Source of the DNA: Persephonella sp.
GTDB lineage: Bacteria; Aquificota; Aquificia; Aquificales; Hydrogenothermaceae
Length of the DNA stretch: 9,985 nucleotides
Direction of reading: 5' to 3'
NCBI GenBank assembly: GCA_027081375.1
Contig: JALWKR010000286.1
Coordinates: forward strand, 1-9,985
The notes under the pieces are model-generated. The model made no database searches, was not told the origin of the DNA, and saw nothing but the letters and a program-made list of their open reading frames with translations. Every line of letters starts with the position of its first letter. Positions within the stretch are counted from its first letter, which is position 1. Position numbers and translations under genes: made by a program. Positions 6,780 to 9,985 of this stretch are shown here, one piece after another.

Positions 6780-6792
6780 AGGAAATGAAGAT

Positions 6793-6809
6793 GGCAGCAA
6801 GAGGCTGCC
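6793..6809 (-). terminator. GC-rich hairpin between mtaD and the MFS gene (weak terminator or attenuator)
   Basis: GGCAGC (6809-6804 on the minus strand) pairs perfectly with GCTGCC (6798-6793) around a 5-nt loop CTCTT. It stands out in very A+T-rich DNA and lies 2 nt past the mtaD stop codon and 13 nt before the MFS ATG. The following ATCTTCATTTCC is pyrimidine-rich but lacks a solid U run, so full termination is doubtful. Partial termination, mRNA 3'-end protection or control of MFS translation are alternatives. Confidence 0.5.
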
Positions 6810-6811
6810 GA

Positions 6812-8122
6812 TTATCTATTTTCTATTTTTTCTTTCCATTTTTTAGCTATATTTAAAACATACTCTTTATCTATTACTAAAACTTCTTTATTTAGAACTT
6901 TTATCTCTCCGTTTATTACTACTGTATCAACATCAAGACCTTTTGATGAGTATACTATCTGAGTGTAAGGGTCAAATAGAGGATTTAAGTGGGGAACCTG
7001 TGCATCAATAAGAACAATATCCGCTTTTTTTCCTTTTTCTAGTGTTCCTAGTTCATCTTCTTTCATTATAGCTTTAGCTCCTTCTCTTGTAGCCATGGCT
7101 AAAGCCTGCTTTGCATTTAAAACAGTAGGATCTTTCCAGTAACCTTTATGAAGCTTTGCAGCAGTTGAAATCTCTCCTATAACATCTAGATCATCATTTG
7201 AGGCAGTTCCATCTGTTCCTATTCCTACTGTAACTCCTGCTTTTAGCATCTGAGGGATAGGAGCTATTCCTGAAGCAAGTTTTAGATTACTTTCAGGACA
7301 GTGAGCCACTTTTACTTTATTTTCAGCTAAAATCTCTATCTCTTCTTCTGTAGGATGAACCATATGAGCAGCTAAAACTCTCTTATTTAATACTCCAACA
7401 TTTTTTAGATGTTTTACAGGAGTATCACCATACTTTTCTTTTACTGTCTGAACCTCAAACTCTGTTTCAGATATATGGATGTGATATAAAACATCATACT
7501 TTTCTGCTACCTCCATAGCTTTCTTTAAAGTTTCAGGAGAGCATGTATATGGAGCATGGGGACCTATTGCAGGATATATATACTCTGAGCCTTTATACTC
7601 TTTTATAAAATCTTCAGTTTTTGCAATTCCTTCATCAGGGGTTTTAGCTCCAGGAGTTGGAAAGTCTAGTATTCCTGTAGATAGAACACCTCTCATTCCA
7701 ACATTATTTAAAACATCTGCAACGGCATTTTCATAAAAGTACATATCAACAAACGTTGTTACACCATTTCTAAGCATCTCATATACAGCAAGCTCTGTTC
7801 CTTCCTTTACAAACTTATAACTTACAAATTTTCCTTCCACAGGCCAAATATACTCTTCAAGCCATACCTTTAAAGGATTATCACTACCGTATCCTCTTAA
7901 AAGAGTCATTGCTGCATGGGTATGGGTATTTATAAGACCTGGTATAGCAATTTTCCCTCTACATACAACAGTTTTTCCGAAGTATTTATTCTTTACATCT
8001 TCCCCAATATCAACAATTTTCCCATCTTTTATAGCAATACTTGCATTTTTGTACTCAGTAAAGTTTTCATCCATTGTTAAGATGTGGTCTACATCTGTTA
8101 AGATTAAATCAACTTTTTCCAT
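6812..8122 (-). CDS. mtaD: 5'-methylthioadenosine / S-adenosylhomocysteine deaminase
   Basis: This 436-aa amidohydrolase has the complete MtaD signature. NTHTHAAMTLLRG (65-77) gives metal ligands H67 and H69. E96 (WPVEGKF) and R144 (GMRGVL) match substrate-contacting positions. GPHAPYTCSPE (187-197) contains H189. HIHISETE (214-221) has metal ligand H216 and catalytic E219. AHCPESN (273-279) contains H274, and GTDGTASNDDLD (302-313) contains metal ligand D304. Terminal segments form the small beta-sandwich of the superfamily. The enzyme deaminates MTA and SAH to the inosine derivatives, part of S-adenosylmethionine by-product salvage in the cytosol. A strong AGGAGGG (8133-8127) precedes the ATG. 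It is first in a likely operon with an MFS transporter, TPR protein and sigma-54 activator. Chlorohydrolase/guanine deaminase relatives are less likely given the HTHAAM and DGTASNDDLD motifs. Confidence 0.93.
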   Translation of the reverse strand: MEKVDLILTDVDHILTMDENFTEYKNASIAIKDGKIVDIGEDVKNKYFGKTVVCRGKIAIPGLINTHTHAAMTLLRGYGSDNPLKVWLEEYIWPVEGKFVSYKFVKEGTELAVYEMLRNGVTTFVDMYFYENAVADVLNNVGMRGVLSTGILDFPTPGAKTPDEGIAKTEDFIKEYKGSEYIYPAIGPHAPYTCSPETLKKAMEVAEKYDVLYHIHISETEFEVQTVKEKYGDTPVKHLKNVGVLNKRVLAAHMVHPTEEEIEILAENKVKVAHCPESNLKLASGIAPIPQMLKAGVTVGIGTDGTASNDDLDVIGEISTAAKLHKGYWKDPTVLNAKQALAMATREGAKAIMKEDELGTLEKGKKADIVLIDAQVPHLNPLFDPYTQIVYSSKGLDVDTVVINGEIKVLNKEVLVIDKEYVLNIAKKWKEKIENR

Positions 8123-8273
8123 AAAGCCCTCCTTTGTTTTGCTAAAAAGTTTCTTTTATTAAAAAACAAGAAGGAATTTATAGCAAGGGGATAATATTAC
8201 TACTCTCTAAAGGAAATAATTATAAAGAAAAATTAGTGCGTGAAATGTGGTAGAAATTTAAAGACAGTTAAAA
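8123..8273 (-). promoter_or_regulatory. Leader and presumed promoter region of the mtaD operon
   Basis: This 151-nt A+T-rich gap separates the Rpn-family gene from mtaD. On the minus strand a perfect TATAAT (8224-8219) could be a -10 hexamer, though no good -35 is visible 16-18 bp upstream. A Shine-Dalgarno AGGAGGG (8133-8127) ends 4 nt before the mtaD ATG. If the TATAAT is used, the leader would be roughly 90 nt. I see no GC-rich stem-loops of the SAM or SAH riboswitch type, and no terminator after the Rpn-family stop. Confidence 0.35.
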
Positions 8274-9053
8274 TTAGTTTTTGTTTTTTTCGTTAATAGC
8301 CTTTTCAATAAACTCTATAGAAACATCTAAAATTTCTGCTATTTGTTTTATTGATAAATTTAACTCGAGATACATTTTTTTTGCTATTTCTTTTTTGGCT
8401 TCCTCCTTTCCCTTTTTAAAGAAAGGATCATTTTTTATCATTTCTTCCGTTATAGTTAAAGGCATTTTCCTTTCCTCCAAAATAAATGTTAATTTTTCCT
8501 TTAATTTAGGTCTATAGTTTAAAGCTATCAATAACTTTCTTATATAGTCTGCTCTCTGTTTTTCTGGCAACTTTAACAGTTCTTTTGTTAAGACATATAT
8601 ATACTCTTCAAAATCCTCAACTTTACACAAAACTGCAAGTATTTTATCTTCTAAACTATCACTTTCTAAAAGCTCCTTACATTCAATATCTTTTATATCT
8701 CTTATCTCATAGCTAAATCTCAAGTTATCTGTTTCTAAAGAGCTTGGCATGTTTAGTCTTCCATCTCCAACATATAAAACCATTTGTTTGATAGGCTTAT
8801 CAGGATACCTTTGTCTCAAAAGTAGATAATACTCAAGCATTCTAAAGGGCATATTTTTATCATTTTGAGTTTGTAGCTCCAAATGAAAGATAGAGTTATC
8901 CTCCAGCTGTAGAACTAAATCAGCTACTCTTTCTTTTGTAGAAGGAAAAGTATTATCAAGGATTTTTACGCCTTTCTTTCCTGTTAAAATGCTTATGAAT
9001 TTCTGAGGTATATTTTGGATAATATCTCTTAAGGTTCTATCAAACTTCGCCAT
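8274..9053 (-). CDS. Rpn/PD-(D/E)XK nuclease-family protein (transposase-related)
   Basis: This 259-aa protein matches the Rpn-like PD-(D/E)XK family, often annotated as recombination-promoting nuclease or putative transposase. FDRTLRDIIQ (4-13) is the usual N-terminal helix. VADLVLQLEDNSIFHLELQT (43-62) is the nuclease core, with D45, E59 and Q61 as the likely D-ExQ catalytic set, followed by QNDKNMPFRMLEYYLLLRQR (63-82). The C-terminus is highly charged and ends in an HTH-like segment LSIKQIAEILDVSIEFIEKA (233-252). Members make DNA breaks that promote RecA-independent recombination in E. coli; many are multicopy and mobile-element-like. The active site looks intact and the reading frame is unbroken. 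The ATG at 9053 lacks a clear Shine-Dalgarno sequence, and only 24 nt separate it from the upstream terminator. No terminal repeats or target duplications were noticed. Confidence 0.82.
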   Translation of the reverse strand: MAKFDRTLRDIIQNIPQKFISILTGKKGVKILDNTFPSTKERVADLVLQLEDNSIFHLELQTQNDKNMPFRMLEYYLLLRQRYPDKPIKQMVLYVGDGRLNMPSSLETDNLRFSYEIRDIKDIECKELLESDSLEDKILAVLCKVEDFEEYIYVLTKELLKLPEKQRADYIRKLLIALNYRPKLKEKLTFILEERKMPLTITEEMIKNDPFFKKGKEEAKKEIAKKMYLELNLSIKQIAEILDVSIEFIEKAINEKNKN

Positions 9054-9077
9054 CAGAGTTTTTTAATAAGAAATTAA

Positions 9078-9103
9078 AAAAGCCCCGAAATTTCGGGGCT
9101 TTT
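9078..9103 (-). terminator. Rho-independent terminator of the fumarate reductase/succinate dehydrogenase gene
   Basis: AGCCCCGAAA/TTTCGGGGCT (9081-9100) is a perfect 20-bp palindrome, extended by three A:T pairs on each side (9078-9103). Read on the minus strand, the GC-rich stem is followed by TTTTTTAA. It starts 6 nt after the flavoprotein stop codon, the classic arrangement of an intrinsic terminator. The symmetric flanks would also allow some termination on the plus strand, but no plus-strand gene runs into it here. Confidence 0.93.
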
Positions 9104-9109
9104 GGGTTT

Positions 9110-9985
9110 TTAGTACTTTCTTTCCTGAGGTTCGTACTTAGTTATTCTAACATCTATATACTCAACTTTAGGACCGTCTTCTGTGTAGTATGCCATTGAG
9201 TGCTTTAGGAAGTTCTTATCATCTCTCTTAGGATAATCTCTTCTTGCGTGGGCTCCTCTTGACTCTTTTCTCATTTCAGCAGTTATTGCTATAACTTCAG
9301 CAAGGTCAAGAAGATATCCAAGCTCAAGATAGTTTATAAGAGCTGTATTAAATAACTTTCCGCTATCTCCAGGAGCAAGATTTTTATATCTTTCTTTTAG
9401 TTCTTTTATCTTTTCAATAGCTTCTTTCATTGGTTTTTCTTCTCTGAAAATACCAACCTTATCCCACATAGTTTGAGCCATTTCATATCTTATATCATTG
9501 ATACTTTCTTTACTTTCTTTCTTAAGGAGTTCTTCTACTTCTCTTCTTGCTCTTTCCTCTTCAGCTTTGTAGTCATAGGTTTTGTCTTCACTTCTGCTTC
9601 TTGCATATTCTACTGCAGCAGCACCTGCAGGCTTTCCAAACACAACAATATCTAAAAGAGAGTTTCCACCAAGTCTGTTAGCACCGTGAACAGAAACACA
9701 AGCACACTCACCAACAGCAAATACACCATTAACATTTGTCATAGATGTTTCGTAATCTTCTACATGGATACCACCCATTGAGTAGTGGGCTGTTGGTCTA
9801 ACAGGAATTGGCTCTTCTATTGGGTCAACCCCTTCAAAGTCTATTGCCAGCATTCTAATCTGAGGAAGTCTTTCTTTAATTTTTTTAGCTCCAAGATGTC
9901 TAAGGTCAAGGTGAACATAGGCCATCATTCCTTCGCCCCAGCCTCTACCTTCTAGAATTTCTGTTTCAATAGCCCTTGCAACCAT
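9110..9985 (-). CDS. Fumarate reductase/succinate dehydrogenase flavoprotein subunit, C-terminal half
   Basis: The 291 visible residues are the C-terminal half of an FrdA/SdhA flavoprotein (full length about 570-600 aa); the reading frame is open at the right edge, so the Met at 9985 is internal. R4 in VARAIETEI matches the catalytic arginine region of the family. RPTAHYSMGGI (63-73) holds dicarboxylate-binding H67. GECACVSVHGANRLGGNSLL (92-111) contains R104 and the FAD-contacting loop. The helical tail includes ESRGAHARRDYPKRDDKN, the standard family ending. The subunit carries covalent FAD and interconverts fumarate and succinate together with an iron-sulfur subunit at the membrane or in the cytosol. 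In Aquificales it would serve fumarate reduction in the reductive TCA cycle, but direction cannot be read from the sequence, hence no gene symbol. A strong terminator follows directly. Confidence 0.92.
   Translation of the reverse strand: MVARAIETEILEGRGWGEGMMAYVHLDLRHLGAKKIKERLPQIRMLAIDFEGVDPIEEPIPVRPTAHYSMGGIHVEDYETSMTNVNGVFAVGECACVSVHGANRLGGNSLLDIVVFGKPAGAAAVEYARSRSEDKTYDYKAEEERARREVEELLKKESKESINDIRYEMAQTMWDKVGIFREEKPMKEAIEKIKELKERYKNLAPGDSGKLFNTALINYLELGYLLDLAEVIAITAEMRKESRGAHARRDYPKRDDKNFLKHSMAYYTEDGPKVEYIDVRITKYEPQERKY

Noticed and set aside
6780..6800. Upstream TTG start (6800) for the MFS transporter, adding seven residues.
   Set aside because: The TTG lies within the GC-rich hairpin stem and loop and has no ribosome binding site. 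The ATG at 6779 gives a normal MFS N-terminus.
6793..6810. Sigma-54 (-24/-12) promoter before the MFS gene: CGGCAG then TTGC on the minus strand.
   Set aside because: The GG and GC dinucleotides are 9 bp apart rather than the required 10, and the bases are fully explained by the perfect hairpin.
8123..8273. SAM or SAH riboswitch in the mtaD leader.
   Set aside because: The region is A+T-rich without the multi-stem GC-containing cores of known SAM/SAH riboswitches, and there is no leader terminator.
9473..9655. A 60-codon plus-strand open frame rich in Phe and Ser.
   Set aside because: It is the antisense shadow of the flavoprotein's Glu/Lys-rich helical region; low-complexity composition of this kind is expected there.
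1..9985. CRISPR array, tRNA, rRNA or insertion-sequence ends.
   Set aside because: No regularly spaced direct repeats, cloverleaf sequences, rRNA-like GC-rich blocks or terminal inverted repeats with flanking duplications were seen by eye on either strand.

Overview
The window is A+T-rich bacterial DNA with tightly packed genes, short intergenic gaps and lysine/isoleucine/glutamate-rich proteins. The gene content points to a thermophilic chemolithoautotroph of the Aquificales, most likely close to Sulfurihydrogenibium. Supporting genes are a fumarate reductase/succinate dehydrogenase flavoprotein, an MTA/SAH deaminase, a PerR-like regulator, a cytosolic sulfite-oxidase-like molybdenum protein and an Rpn/PD-(D/E)XK family protein. 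The genus is an inference; no rRNA or other decisive marker is present.

Layout. Positions 1-312 (minus) hold the N-terminal third or less of pyruvate kinase, cut by the window edge. A divergent, very A+T-rich spacer (313-429) separates it from a rightward cluster: a PerR-like Fur-family regulator (430-828), a sulfite-oxidase-like molybdopterin protein (828-1418) and an M20 metallopeptidase (1391-2467). The three are joined by 1-nt and 28-nt overlaps. From here to the right edge every gene is on the minus strand. A GNAT acetyltransferase (2437-2913) converges on and overlaps the peptidase gene. A two-gene unit resembling a TumA/TumE-type toxin-antitoxin pair follows (2963-3606).

The centre (3664-8122) reads leftward as a compact likely operon: mtaD (MTA/SAH deaminase), an MFS transporter, a membrane-anchored TPR protein and a PAS-AAA+-Fis sigma-54 activator. 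A perfect 6-bp GC-rich hairpin sits between mtaD and the transporter and may attenuate or tune downstream expression. To the right lie an Rpn-family (PD-(D/E)XK) protein (8274-9053), a strong rho-independent terminator (9078-9103) and the C-terminal half of the FrdA/SdhA flavoprotein (9110-9985).

How the genes fit together. FrdA/SdhA and pyruvate kinase belong to central carbon metabolism; in Aquificales fumarate reductase works in the reductive TCA cycle. MtaD recycles by-products of S-adenosylmethionine use. The PerR-like protein carries all five residues expected for a peroxide-sensing metal site and is translationally linked to a molybdenum oxidoreductase, which suggests a small redox-stress unit. 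The most interesting items are the divergent toxin-antitoxin-like pair, the PerR/molybdenum enzyme coupling, and the deaminase-transporter-TPR-sigma-54 activator operon with its internal hairpin. I found no CRISPR array, tRNA, rRNA or insertion sequence, and no clear case for an entirely new system.
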